From Hericium rajendrae (lineage: Eukaryota; Basidiomycota; Agaricomycetes; Russulales; Hericiaceae), in the NCBI GenBank assembly GCA_033439255.1, contig CM065886.1, positions 868,001 to 932,000 on the forward strand: 64,000 bases of DNA. The letters run 5' to 3'. The position numbers and the translations under genes were made by a program. Positions 9,811 to 21,807 of this stretch are shown here, piece after piece. The notes under the pieces are model-generated. The model worked only from the letters and a program-made list of their open reading frames with translations, did no database searches and was not told the origin of the DNA. Numbering within the stretch: the stretch's first letter is position 1; each line of letters begins with the position of its first letter.

Positions 9811-11207
9811 ACCCAGGTCATGACTTCCGTATAATCGCTCATCGCGGTCAGCAGACCACCCTCCGATGGATTGGTCTTGCTTTGGTCAGTTGCGGTGAGC
9901 ATCGCTTTCTTCGAGGCCTTGAAGGTCGCATCTAGCGACACGGTCCTTGCTGCGTGGAAAGGCCGATCAGTAAGCATGCAGTGTGATCGATCGGGAGACC
10001 AGACCAGTCAATGTCCTCAGGTAATCTTCAGACTCTCCTTGGCAGGTGCGATGGTTGTTTTCGAGCAGGATGTCGGTGATCATGCTGCTTGAAATGCATC
10101 GCTCGTTGTAGCCATGCTCATCCCAGGGGTCCGAGAAGGCCTTCAGCGGGCATGGGAAGAAATACGTTTCGGAATGATCACGGGAGCTCCATCGTTCGAG
10201 GAAGTCACAGACGGTCTGATGGTACTCCTGAAGGTGCAACTCTGCTCCAGGATCAGCATGGACCAAGGTCAGTAAAGTACATCACTCACGCTTGATATTT
10301 TCTGCCAGGCCCATTGATGTCGTCGATAGGCGCAGCTCAAGCAGCAAGTCCAGGAGGTCGCGTGTGACCGCGCACTTGTGGAAGAAGACGGGAGTGCCGT
10401 CTGTTCGTCAAACAGATGCCAGTCAGCCATCATCAACATCCACACGCACGTCATCAGGTGAGCAAGGAAGATAAACTCACGCGGGATTTCCCAGTACTGC
10501 CACTTCTCCCAAAACAGAGCATTCGTCGTAACGGTGCAGTGAGTCATCTTGTCGACTTCTTCCTTTGACAGACCTTCTTTGGCCTTCTGACAGACTTCGC
10601 ATCGGATCTGGTATCCAAGAGCGAGTTCGCCCCGCCGGACGCCATAAACCTCGCGCGGGCCAGACGAAGTCCAGCCTTCCCATCGGACGTTCTTGCCACG
10701 GCAGCGGGGACAGATGGCAAGCTTCGGATGGTAGAACGGGTGCACGATGTTGAAGGCCTTGAGGTAAGCTGTTTCTGGCTCGATCATTGGCGTATTTGAC
10801 CGCTTCTCGAGATGGATGTAACTCGGCGGCACGAACCGCGGACCAAGAATGGGGATTCCAGGCCTCAGCGAGCGGGGCTTGGGTGGTGGTGGCACCTCGG
10901 TCTGCCCCTTCTTGCGTGGAGCTGGAGGAGGCTTTGTCGCACTGTACAGGTACGACACATATTCGACGACGTGTACAGCCCATTTGAATTGGGCTGGCGC
11001 TGACTGCTCATCGGCGTGATTGTTGTTCTTCATCCAGGTTTTTAGACGTTGCGCAACCTGAAGGTGAGTGTCAGATAGCGTCGGGGGAACATCTCAACGA
11101 CTGATGCCTACCGCCTTGTCCCAGTTCGCATCAAATCCCGCACGTTCGCCGGGCGGGATGGCATTGCGGATTTGCGCGCGCACAAGCTGAGGCTCAAAAA
11201 TTGACAT
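9811..11207 (-). CDS. DDE-transposase-like zinc-ribbon gene, 5' part
   Basis: The start is ATG at 11207 (MSIFEPQLVRAQIR). An intron follows at about 11110-11055, and coding resumes VAQRLKTWMKNN. Next come a proline-rich stretch and a cysteine cluster (ICPRCRGKN, then IRCEVCQ) resembling a zinc ribbon; I associate this with the basidiomycete DUF6729 domain, but not firmly. Then come WEIP, a short intron, PVFFHKCAVTRDLL, another intron, and LHLQEYHQTVCDF. A probable short intron near 10003-9951 restores the frame into ARTVSLDATFKASKKA, whose Asp is the likely first catalytic residue. The exon ends ATGACCTGG at the retrotransposon junction. Such genes are thought to be mobile or domesticated transposases. 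No terminal inverted repeats are visible in the window because the far end is cut off. Confidence 0.6.
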
Positions 11208-11787
11208 AGGCAGCAGATGGTGACAGCGTAGAGGAGAAGCGACAGCAGGAAGGCAAGACAAGTGGACAAGGAGAGAAGAGGACGACGAGAGAGGAGCGCG
11301 ACGTCGATCGAGTGACCAGGTCTTGGCTGGTAAGTATTTGTCTCCGCACGCTTGCCGGTTGACATGTCTCTCCATTCACACCTGGGCCTTTTCACAGTCA
11401 CAGCTACTATTTCACAACCAGGTAGCCGAGTAGCTAAGGATACACAGGATACAAGTACACATACAATGAAGCTAGATACTATTTTGTACATACAAACCAG
11501 AGGTACTCTGTAAAATACATGACTGAGCCTGAGCAACGAGAACAGAGAACGAGGCCAACTTTATTCGGAATGAGAGGCCATCAGTTGAGAACGCGCATGT
11601 AAATAAATTGGGCTGCTACGATGGGCCCGCCCAACCGAGGAATGGACGACCCCAGGTGCAATACGAAGCGGACACGAACGCGCTTATTGATGGGCATTTG
11701 AGCGCGCGACGTGATCGGAATATGCTTGTGATCGGCTTCAAAGACCGGCAAAAGGTCAAGGTTATCAAACTTTGCCTACGTGCATAT

Positions 11788-12399
11788 TTATTGTAAGACG
11801 ACTTGGGCATGGAGAGCAAGAAGGTATGGAATACTCACACCTGGAGTCCAGGACACCTGCAAATATGCAGGAGACGGGTCAGCGCCCTCGTGGTGCTTGA
11901 GGGCAATGAAGTCGTCCATGCGGACACCGCTATCAGCATGCCGAGCAAGACGCTCCAGCTGCAGCAGCACGCGGCGCCAGTCCCCTTGCCCGTCAACCGA
12001 GGAGTCAGGCGCCTCGAGCCAGCACGACGCGAACTTCGATGGCTCGCGCCGGTCCGCATCGTCGTTAAGGGGGTGCTCGCGGTCTCCGTCGGTCGACAGG
12101 AAGCAGTCGCCCGCACTGATGCTCGCCTCGATCTCGAAAACAACGGCCGTAGCGCCGACGCTAATACCATTCTTGACGAAGGACGGGCCGTTGATGTCAC
12201 AGTAGACGCGCGAGGTATGTGTGGCCCTGTCGCAGAAGTACCCATTGTCAGGCTTGAAGTGCCTGCCGGGGAGCTTGTAGATAGGGAAGTAATTTTCGAG
12301 ACTGTCAAAGCGTTCACGAACAGCTGCAGGCTGCGTCACTCGCATGACGGGCGACGGCTCTGCAACGAAGACGAGATCGGAGAAGTCGGACATGGACAT
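11788..12399 (-). CDS. Hypothetical protein, single exon
   Basis: This frame gives about 203 residues from the ATG at 12399 (MSMSDFSDLVFVAE). An upstream in-frame ATG at 12543 is possible, but the residues between are Ile/Thr-rich and look non-coding. I do not recognise the family. The sequence has charged, ordinary globular composition (YKLPGRHFKPDNGYFCDR, SFVKNGISVGATAVVFEIEAS, KFASCWLEAPD), with no signal peptide, membrane segment or catalytic motif that I can see. The stop overlaps an AATAAA signal (TACAATAAATA). It lies 0.6 kb upstream of the transposase-like gene in the same orientation and might belong to the same element. A shorter terminal exon starting at the GTGAG near 11850 cannot be excluded. 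Confidence 0.45.
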   Translation of the reverse strand: MSMSDFSDLVFVAEPSPVMRVTQPAAVRERFDSLENYFPIYKLPGRHFKPDNGYFCDRATHTSRVYCDINGPSFVKNGISVGATAVVFEIEASISAGDCFLSTDGDREHPLNDDADRREPSKFASCWLEAPDSSVDGQGDWRRVLLQLERLARHADSGVRMDDFIALKHHEGADPSPAYLQVSWTPGVSIPYLLALHAQVVLQ

Positions 12400-13497
12400 G
12401 ATGATGATATGGCGCTCGATGATTGCGCTTGAAATGGTGATGGTGAATGACAAGGTGAGCCCCTTACCTGTCTCTGTACTCGGATAGACATGTGCGCGCC
12501 GCACCGCACACGCGCCACAGCACCGAACCACAGCAATGTGCATTGATTCTAACTACGACCGCTCGAGATCCCGGGCCTCACGCACCACATCCTTGGATGC
12601 GATCACTGTCGAGATCCCGAGGATTGGCTTCGGCGCCTCGACGAGCTCGAACAGCGGTTCGCGAGGGTTCGTGATGGAGGTTTGCCGGCTGATGCTCTGG
12701 CGGTGGACCTGCCACAATGGACCGTCCCTCGCCACCTTCTGCCGTCGGCCCCGCCCACCTCCCTCGCCAACATTGCCGATTTTTTTCCGCGCGCCTCCGG
12801 CGCAGTCCCTTGTTATGACCGTTTTGCCACTAGGCTTGCGTGTGGACGCGATTAAGTGTCCCACGGTCCTCCAGCCTTACGATCTTCATCACTGACGGTC
12901 TTGAAGGATGTTGACTTCGGTGACCCTTCGCTCTCACTGTCAACCATCTTTCTGACAAGCCCTCTTTGCGAGCCAATCCTGCAGAGCAAAATATCTACAG
13001 CATATAGACGAAACCCTCGGAGTGGAATTTCACGCGCTACCCGTGAACAAGACCATTCTCGATGAGGTCTGGCTTCGGGTGCACGCAATGTCTACGGACG
13101 CCCGACATCCGCGTCCTTTGTGGCCAAATTGTTATACGACAGAGGCATCGCAGAATTCGATCCTCGTGTCTCCGAAATATACATGTATGTGCTGCTTCTC
13201 GGACATTCACGCTGCGCCGGTCGACTTTACTCTATCCTCGCCGCTGCATTAATTTCAACGGAGAGTGAATCCTGCAGGAGAACCAATAGGAAAGAAAAGG
13301 ACGCATGTTTAAGCAGCTGACCATGCCAAAGCGATGTCCTAGGATGGGCGCTCTGTCAGTGGGAAGTCCAAGGGACAGAAGCACCAAGGTATGCATACCA
13401 CGCGGCTGCATTGCAACATGGTCAAGGTATCTATTGGCGCGAGTGATTATCAGACCCCTCTTTCCGTCCTCCGCATCGCAATCCTTCCCTCGGCATC
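12400..13497. other. Intergenic, 1.1 kb, no supported gene
   Basis: This lies between the divergent genes at 12399 (minus) and 13498 (plus). Only short overlapping frames on both strands are present, none with recognisable motifs. It presumably holds both promoters. Confidence 0.5.
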
Positions 13498-15086
13498 ATG
13501 TCCGTAGTCGCGTTCACATTTGGTTCCCTAGGGGACATCATATCCCTTCTTGAGATCGCCAACCACATCCGAAAGGCCCTCTATGACACGACAGGTGCAT
13601 TCACGGAATGCCGGGATCTTCTCACCGAGCTCGACTCCGTCGTCCACGTCGTTGCGAACATGCAGCGCGTCTTATCCATCGAGGGGCCGAGCAGAATCCC
13701 GCAGTCAATCGAGAACGGCCTCTACCATGCCGTCCGTGTCTGCTTGAATCTTTTGGCGCAGATCAATGATAGGATCCTTACATGGCGGAGGAGCCTTCGC
13801 GACAGTCAATCAGCAAGAGCGGTAGCGGCTGATATCTGGCGCAGAGTCGGCTGGATGCTCTTCAAGAAGGAGGAGCTGGTTACGTTGAGAAGGAGTCTGT
13901 CTGGACAGGTGGCGGCGATGAACACTTTGTTGACGCTGGCACAAGGGTTCGTCTCCGTTATTACTCCCCCGGCTTTGCGTGTTTATTCATCTTGTGTCGT
14001 AGCAACCAGCTCGATCGTTTTCGAGAAGAGAGTCGGGAATCGCGTACTCTCATTCGGGAGATTCATCGTTGTGTGACACACATTCCCAAGAGGTCGGGCT
14101 ATTCCTGGGAAGGTGATCTTGACCGCAATAACACGCCGATTACTCTGGATGATATGCTAGGAAGCACAATTATCTTGCCATGGGAGCTCTGTACCACAAG
14201 AAAGGTATATACGATCCTTGATCATATCCACCATAATATGGTTTACCTGACTATCTGTGATATTTCCTAGTTGTTCCATGAATTCCTTGTTTTTTACTTC
14301 CGGGACAAGCCAGGACGGGCGTTCATTGAAAACGAGGAATACTACCTAACAGTCACTTGGGTTCAGTGGGTCGAAGAGAGTCATTGGGTCGTAGCGGGAT
14401 CTCGGATCGACATGCGCGCTATCATCAAGGCACAGGCATATGGCTTCCCGACCAAGCAAGCATGGAGGCCCCTACCTCCCGGGGTGAAGAAGGATCCCCT
14501 TGTATACCCTCGCGAACCGACACTTGCAGAGCTGAGCGAGTCCTTGATCGAAGTCCTGGGTCCTCTCGCCCCTGCACTTATACGGCGTAAAATGACATTG
14601 CGATTCGTTGTTATTCAGAAGGGACACACTAAACTTCCTGGTTTCTGGGTTCGGATAAAATCTTGCCTGGGAGCTAGCGTGGGCCCATTTTTGGAGCACT
14701 GGCACATTCACACCGATCCGTCCCTCCCTTCGAGCGGGGGGGAACACGAGAAGCGTCTTGGTTACGACGTTGTTTACAAGCCCTGCTCTTTGGAGCTTTC
14801 GCCTGTACCTTCTTGCCGGGATGACCGAGGCTTTGATTTGTCGCCGCAGTTTGCAGCGCATATCAAAGTTGACGCATGCTATTTGGATGATTTTGTCCCA
14901 GCACATCCTCACGGACAATGGGCATATATGACTGGTCCCAGGATTCTTGCACAATTCACCCTAGTCCGAGGACGTGCACCCAAAGCAGAACAGGACAATT
15001 CATCATTTCCCCGGTGGATTGAGAGTAGGAGGCCGTACCCCCGGCGCTCCCAGCTCAGGTCGCGACTGTGGCATGAGTTGCTCTAA
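13498..15086 (+). CDS. Fungal ubiquitin-like-domain protein with NLR-type N-terminal helical region
   Basis: Three exons: 13498-13946, 14003-14204 and 14271-15086, with clean GT..AG introns. The N-terminus (MSVVAFTFGSLGDIISLLEI...) resembles the helical start of fungal NLR/STAND and ankyrin proteins: a hydrophobic start, then amphipathic helices with LLTELDSVVHVV. The middle contains ITLDDMLGSTIILPWELC, followed by LFHEFLVFYFRDKPGRAFI, typical of the fungal ubiquitin-like (ULD-type) domain found in ascomycete and basidiomycete proteins of this layout. In such proteins the pairing is thought to relate to signalling or non-self response; no function is proven. The C-terminal about 200 residues (QKGHTKLPGFWVRI...) are not recognised. 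No NB-ARC/NACHT motifs are visible, so it is not a full NLR. The stop is at 15086. Confidence 0.75.
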
Positions 15087-15275
15087 GTAAGTCTATTACG
15101 TCTAGGAATACCAGCAACACCTGAGTTTGATACCATTTTGTCCTGACTGAAGCCAGATATCATATACCGTTTGGCTTGAACACAATCATCTTGCACGAAT
15201 CCCATCTCCATGCCGTTGCCTATCGAAGTCACTTCTAGAGCACACTACGTCACTTGCATATCACTATATACAATG

Positions 15276-16958
15276 CTACACGTCCAGCCTTAGCAGCGCA
15301 AACAGCAACACCGCGGCACTGCACACCGGACATCGTGCGTGCTGCCTCACCTCTCGCGATATGCACCTATATACCGCAACCATCAGAATCAGATTCTGAC
15401 CAAACACCCGAGCAGACTCACCCATAGCAGAACACATGCCCGCAAGCCGTCGCAGTGATGTCGTCGCACGGGTCCGCGCGGCACACCCTGCAATAGAACC
15501 GCGACACCGGCGCGGCCGGGCGGACCGTGCCCTGTCGGTGCGCCTTACGCGGGAACTCGTACTCGATGGGACTGCCGTTGAGCAGCTCGAAGTTCGCGAG
15601 GTCGCCCGATGGCGTCTCCGCGACGCCCGTGCTCGTGCGCGAGTGCGCGGACATCGGCGGGGATGGCGGTGCGCTGAGGAGTGCGTGATGCACAAGCGCG
15701 AGCGCGGTGGGCGTCGCTGCGCCCGAGGACGCGTTCGTCCGGGGTGGTGGGTGCATGCGGGTAGCGACGGGAGTGGTGACTGCGGACGCGGCCGCGGAGT
15801 AGTCGAACCGGCGCGCCTTGCCGCGGTCGTGTGGCCCGGGCTCTGGCGAGCGCGTGAACGGCGGTGGAGATGGCGGCGGCGGACTGAGGGCAGAGAGGAT
15901 GGTGCTTGTGGAGGCCATGCTCTGAGGTGATGCTGTGACGAACGTCGAGCCTGTATAGCTCTGTGTCTGTGTTTGCGGTTTGGTGCGCTCGGATCCCACA
16001 GCGAGTGGGTACACGCGCGCAGACGTAGATCCCGCTGCGCATGGCGTGGCTACGGCCGGGGGCGTGCGCGAGTTACTGTGTGTCGCGAAGTAGTGCTGTG
16101 ACAGGCACCGCAAAGAAAAGATTGAATCAGATCTTTTGTTAGGCGAAATGGGTACGGAATTGCGTACCTCGATTACCGCAGACGTGTCCCGGAACGCCTG
16201 ATTACAGAACTCGCATCGCGGGTGCCGTCCAGGCTCTCGTGAATGCAGCTCAAGCTCTTCGGTGGAGCTGAACGTGCGCATGCAGATGGCACACGGCCAT
16301 GTCTCTGACAGATGGCTTGTGGCCAAGTGCTGTGATAACATAATAAAGACAAAACTGCATCACCGATTCATCAAACTCACCTCGTTGACCGCCGCCTGGC
16401 TCGCAAAGCCCACATTGCATGTCAGGCAGTGCGGGTGATTCACAGAGTTCAGGAAGTGCGTGTCTAGCTCGTCCTGGTACATCTGTACTCCGCAGCAATG
16501 CACTTTCGGGTGCTCCTCCGCGATGTGCTGTTCACCGAGATTTTTAGCAAAAACGAGCAGCGTGCGGGACAGGGAGAAGATGCACCCTGTCGAGAGCAGT
16601 GCGATTTTCGAGCCCGGCCCCGCACCGTGGACAATTCGGATGATGGGTAGACGCACGGAAGTGCTGCTCAAGCGCACCCGGGGAGTGGTACTTCCTGCTA
16701 CACTTCATGCAGTATACCGCATGCTTCGCGTCCATATGCTAGTGTGCCCTACATTCAGACACGTATAAAGGTAAGTTGAGAAAATCAGGCGATGCGTACT
16801 TGGATACAGCTCTCCTTGTCCTTAAACACCCGCTCGCAGGGCACGCAGAGTGGATGTAGAGCACGCGATTCTTGCGCGTGCGCCATGAGCTCCTCGTTCG
16901 ATGTGAAGAAGCGAGCATGAGGCATGAGCGGGCATTGAACGGAAATGCAGCGGGCCAT
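15276..16958 (-). CDS. C2H2-like zinc-finger and C-terminal RING protein (copy 1)
   Basis: The start is ATG at 16958 (MARCISVQCPLMPH). The N-terminal half is a row of about four C2H2-like units of the form C-x2-C..H-F..H-x4-C-x2-C (for example YCMKCSRKYHS...HFRASTHHPNCPRCG, then HPHCLTCNVGF, then HPRCEFCNQAF). They are separated by introns at equivalent positions, most exons opening at a His codon. A Ser/Thr/Pro-rich linker (about 170 residues) follows. The C-terminus is a C3HC4 RING split by one intron: FYCRVCRADPCDD, TACGHVFCYG, then CISREVRQHARCPVC. RINGs of this type are usually E3 ubiquitin ligases, so that activity is inferred. It has a paralogue at 29629-32122 with the same order and splice pattern. 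Confidence 0.8.
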
Positions 16959-17031
16959 TGTACGCAGGATAGATAGAGCACGAAATAAAGAGGCAGAAAA
17001 GGAGATGACGCCTCGGAAGGTCGACTATGGC

Positions 17032-17039
17032 TATATATA
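17032..17039 (-). promoter_or_regulatory. TATA box of the RING gene
   Basis: TATATATA lies about 75 bp upstream of the ATG at 16958 on the same strand. Confidence 0.45.
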
Positions 17040-18332
17040 CACCTGGACGATGGGCAGAGCCTCGTGAAGGCCATGAGGATGACGGGCCGCTGAAACGTGG
17101 CCGGTATCATTGAGCGTCCTTGGCAGAAGACATTCATAACGTCTTCAAGTTCTCAAGCCAAAATGTTACGTTTTCTTCGCAGAAGTTGTCCGGCAAGTTC
17201 TCGCGGAAGAGGTTCCATAGCTGTGGTGAGTCGATTATGGAGCATGATAGGCGGAGCGCTCCATGTAAGTCTCCTTCCCTTGTCTTTTATGCGCATGATG
17301 GATATTCATCCTCTCCGTTATCGATACGAATGGTGGGATGATGCACGATCGTGAAAATGGCATTTGTGCAGAATCGAGAACAGCCTTCGAAGACGGAGAT
17401 TTCGAGTTCCATGGCGACCAATGGTGACTTCGTCACCGCGGTGCGCGTGATGAAACCGGTAGAGTCGTCGCGGGATTAGTTTTCAATAACGAACCCCCTC
17501 GAATACGATCCTCCTTGCCATGAACATTACAGTATAAGCGGTGTATGACAGGCAACGGAGCAAGTTGACGGAGGCGCTCGAATTCGGAGGATGGTTGGTT
17601 GAATCAAGATGATACCGGCAAACGCCGAACACCACCCAAACACCTGAAGTCGATTTACTTCCTACGCATGAGGTTCATAGCAAAGGCCCACTCTACAAAT
17701 CGGAGCACAGGTTTCATCCAAGCGACATCGTTCCATAAACGATAACCGTGGTTCAAAACATGTATTGTCCATCTACCTGCGGAAGAGAACCAGAGTCCAG
17801 GGAAGCGTAGATAGAGTAAGCTATACATCATTGGCAGCTCACCAGAGAGCGCGTCTCACGAATGCGAGGCTGCCGTTTCAAATTTCACGTACGACGCCGG
17901 AGTACTCGAATCTCAGGACCGGGCGTCTGCGCCATTCTGACTCGTTTCCGAAGTACGCGGCGCCTGCTACTTAGACGATCTTAGAGGTAAGTAGCGCTAT
18001 TGCCGCATCTGCCGAGCCGCAGAAGATTCAGGCTAAGATACGGAAGAAAGATAATTTGATGGGGTCAAGAGCCCGGGAATCGTCGCCCCCGAAGATGAAT
18101 ATGCAGCTGATGAAGATCACGAAGCAAGGAATACTTACATGCCCCGGAAATCTGGTAGGAAGAATCCTCATCTTCTCGATCTTCAAAATGAATACAAGTG
18201 TCATTGGCATGCTCGTGAACCGTGGTGGTGGCAGTCTATGGAAATACAGGGGACTGTGGCGATGATATCATCTCAAAGCACGAAGGACGCGCTCCGAGGA
18301 AAACCAAACCATACGCGCCTCGCTGCGCCCTC
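17040..18332. other. Intergenic, 1.3 kb, no supported gene
   Basis: Frames here are under 90 codons. A minus-strand stretch near 18130-18230 reads like coding sequence (VHEHANDTCIHFEDRED) but has no start, partner exon or family match, so no gene is called. Confidence 0.4.
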
Positions 18333-20898
18333 TCAGTGCGCGAATCGGAAATCGAGTCGCCTATTCCCGATGTCCTTCGTCGTCTCCAGATAGTTCGAGC
18401 GTTCCTGGAGAATCGACAAGCTTGTTAGTTACCTCGCTCGTTCGGGGGCGAAAAGTAGAGACGACGCACCTCCGGAGTCATCTGGTCCCAGATCTTGTCG
18501 CGCTGGCGGTTGCGCCAGACGTAGTATGCCTTTGTGCCGGGGTAGAGCACAAGCAGATTTACACACGAAATGGCGATGAGCACGCCATTACCCCTGAGGT
18601 CTGTGGAGCGAAAACATCAGTCTGGTCATAAACCTCCGAACAGGTCACTGCTTACATCGTGGTGCATCGTCCGAGCGATAGATAAACGAAGCGATGACAG
18701 AACTGAGCTGGACAAACCTGTAGAGCGTGCGGATGCGTTAGACAGGAGAGAAGTAGGAAGGAAAAGCCGCGCACATGTTGTACAGCGATGCATTTACCGT
18801 GCGGCTAGCGACGGAGCCCGAATTGCGTGAGCACCAGCCGACCTGGATCGGGTGTGTGTATGGGAACGAGACGAGAATACTCGCGACGGTCTGCAATGCT
18901 TGTCAGCTGTGCTGCATAGGAAGAGCAAACGAGAACGAACGAAGTAGATCCATTGGTTTGGGTTGGCTGGGAGGCAATACAGCGCTACCAAGCAAGGGAG
19001 AGTCCATATGTCCTCCGCCATCGATACGAAGGAGCGATCATTGACGCGCTCGGAGATCCATGTGATGCCAAACATAGTGACGATCCCGACGACAGTCGAC
19101 GGAATAGTCAGAAGGTTCGTCTCGAAGGTACCGAACCTAGATTGTGGTGTCTAGATTAAAGAGGGGATCAATGGACTTCGCAGAAATGCTCACCCTAGTT
19201 TCCGGAGAGACAAGGTGAGGTATGTGCTAGGTGGGCTGGGCGGAATACCGAACATAAGGCCGCTATGAACGATATCAGTACTGAAGACACAAATTGAGAG
19301 TCATTGGACAAGACTGACAGGATATACAGAGGCCATAAGTCGTAATCACAGCATGCCTGCCAGAGCCTCTTGATTGTAAGACCTTCACGGTTGTGCATAT
19401 CTCCCTAACGATCATATGTCGAGTATAAGATATTTGCTTACAAAAAGGTACTCGCCAAAAGGACACACCTTGCTAGGGTCGTCTCGAAGGACGCGTGAGA
19501 CACAAATCGTCTCCTCGCGTTCTGTGAACCAGCCTTTGGGTCGGAACCATGTTCTTGTCTGCGTAGGCGACGGGGGCATCCGGAAGAACGTCGCGATTCC
19601 TACGCAAAGGGTGATCAATCCTCTGTATCGACGTTAGTGGCTCCGGTTGTATGCTAGAACAAAGGCCTGCTCACTCAACGAGGAACAGCCATCTCCACCC
19701 CGCTTTGCCGAGCACACCACGCATGTGGAGGACACCGAAGGCGATGAAGCTGGAAGCGATGCTACAGACATTTGACGACATCCAGAAAAGTGACAATCGA
19801 AATGGCAGCTCGTTCTTGGTGTAGAAATCTGGCAGACGATGAGTCAAGGATAGACGAGGATATGAAGCTGCACATACACGACAGATAGAGGATAAGGTCG
19901 GGAATGAAGCTGGATGCAGATTTGAGCAGAAGTTAGAGTGAAACTGTCATGGTAGACACACCCTCCCTGAATGACTCCCAAAAGTGCTCGACAGACCAGA
20001 AATGAGGAGCGTCCAGTTAACCAAAATTGCGCTACCGTGACAACACCTGGCGGAACCATCAGCAACGCAGACGGAGCATACGGCCTATCACGCACTCCAG
20101 GCACACATCTGCATGGGTATCCAACGATCCGGACCCAGCTAGAACAGGGTGTATTTTGGTCAATTAAAACGTCAAGAAGAGAAGGAGACAACGGACCCGC
20201 TTCGAGATCATTTGAGAAGGAAGCTCTGCGGCCAAGAATGACAGCCGAAACACGCTGTTACCTAAGTTGAAGTCTGACATGGTCAAGTAACATTAATATT
20301 CTGAAGACGCCATACAATCGATCAGGGAAGGGTGCTTACCATCCGTTGTCATCCCTAGGTCTTTCAAGATATTGTCCGAGTTCGCAGCACCAAGATTGTT
20401 CCGATCCAAGTTCAAGGCCGAGAAACTAAGCGCTGCCCACGCCATCACCTTCCAATCTATCTTCCGCACCAAAGACTGCAGAAGCGGCATTAATACAATT
20501 GGTAGCGTGTATATATGATCGCGACACACCTTTTCCTCCGCTACCGTCCACCGAGCAGCAGGATCAAACCTGTGGATATTCTCATACGTTTCCTTCGGCC
20601 AATAATGCTTCGCCAAGTTCGGGTCGTCAAACACCGAGCGCTTCGTGGCTATCCTATCTCCCTCCGATTTGGGAAGCCGTCGCAGCAGCCAGTCCGTCAG
20701 GCGCGTGACACTCCCTTCGTCGGGATCCGCCAGGTCATCGCGAGAAGCCTCAAGTGGGATATCAGCGTGGCTTTTCTTGTCGATCGAAGACGTCGAGAGC
20801 GTGGATGGCGTCGGGGAGAGCGGTCTACCAGACAAGCTAGGCAAGGCGGCGTGGTCGTCGATGACAGCAACAGCGGCGGGATTCGGCACGGAAGGCAT
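18333..20898 (-). CDS. MFS transporter, allantoate permease (Dal5/anion:cation symporter) family
   Basis: The start is ATG at 20898 ([15 protein letters not shown]); an upstream in-frame ATG at 20925 is possible. A hydrophilic N-terminus of about 125 residues leads into the membrane domain: [20 protein letters not shown], the family's TM1 signature. Then come [20 protein letters not shown], the loop/TM4 hallmark [38 protein letters not shown], and WRWLFLVEG. After the central loop, [21 protein letters not shown] is followed by further TM segments, and it ends [18 protein letters not shown]...RRLDFRFAH before the stop at 18333. About ten short introns break the gene. The family imports organic anions such as allantoate, nicotinate or related acids with protons at the plasma membrane; the substrate here is unknown. 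Charged C-terminal and loop motifs are intact. Confidence 0.85.
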
Positions 20899-21807
20899 GG
20901 TTGTTGTGCGTGTCCCTGGGACCAACGGGAACGACAGAGAGCCGCAACCTTTCTTGAATTGAATCGCATTGCTTTAAACCTGAGAATCGAGCGAAGGCAC
21001 CAGGGCCCTCATGCAGCCGATGCGGCAGCAGGAGCAAAAGCACACCATCTCCACTGAACGTTGCGCAGTCGAGACGAGCGATACGTCCCCTGGCGATCAG
21101 CAGTTGTCAGCTGCCATGCCCGTTTTCACGGGAACGCGGATAAGACGGGACGACAAAATGATGAAGTCGACATCGCGCAGAAGTACTCACGGATGGCGCA
21201 AGATTGGCATGAACTCGCTTCTTTGTGCGAGATAGATAAGCGGAAATGTTCACTAGATGTGCTGATGGCTTGTAGGAGCCTGCAATATCGTCACGACTTT
21301 CCACCAGACTGATCCATGTGCGAACTAGGAGTTGTGCTTTCTGCTCGAGCTATTGCGTCACTGATGAGGAACTATCTCGCTCTGAAAATGCCCCACGATG
21401 GCCCGAGGTGTATGCGCAGTTCTATCTCGATATAATAGAATATCAGCATGGCCATGGCATAGAAACAAGAGGAATAAAGAATACCTGGTCCTCAGTACTG
21501 CCTTGAACTTGAAAGACCTGCAGTCAACGGTACAAAGTACATATCTGACCTTACCCCGGGCTCACGATGCCTTGATGCCGAGGTCAGATCCCGCCACCGA
21601 TATGTGATCGGCGCTTCTTTTCAGGCACCACCTAAGAAGAGCGCTCAGGGACACTGCTATAGGATATCCGGCCATACAAAACACGAGAATTGGCCGCGTC
21701 CAAGCCAAGTCGGCCGAATGATAATGCTACAAACCATATCCAAACGCTACACTAATATGTCATAAGTTGAAACGTCACCAAAGCATACCAAGGAAAGCAA
21801 GCAACGG
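20899..21807. other. Intergenic, 0.9 kb, no supported gene
   Basis: This lies between the 5' end of the MFS gene and the 3' end of HIR1 (both minus strand). It contains only short frames. It presumably holds the MFS promoter and the HIR1 terminator region. Confidence 0.5.

Noticed and set aside
18028-18230. Small minus-strand gene downstream of the MFS transporter
   Set aside because: A protein-like stretch and an intron-like GTAAGT are present, but there is no start context, no family match and stops on the upstream side.
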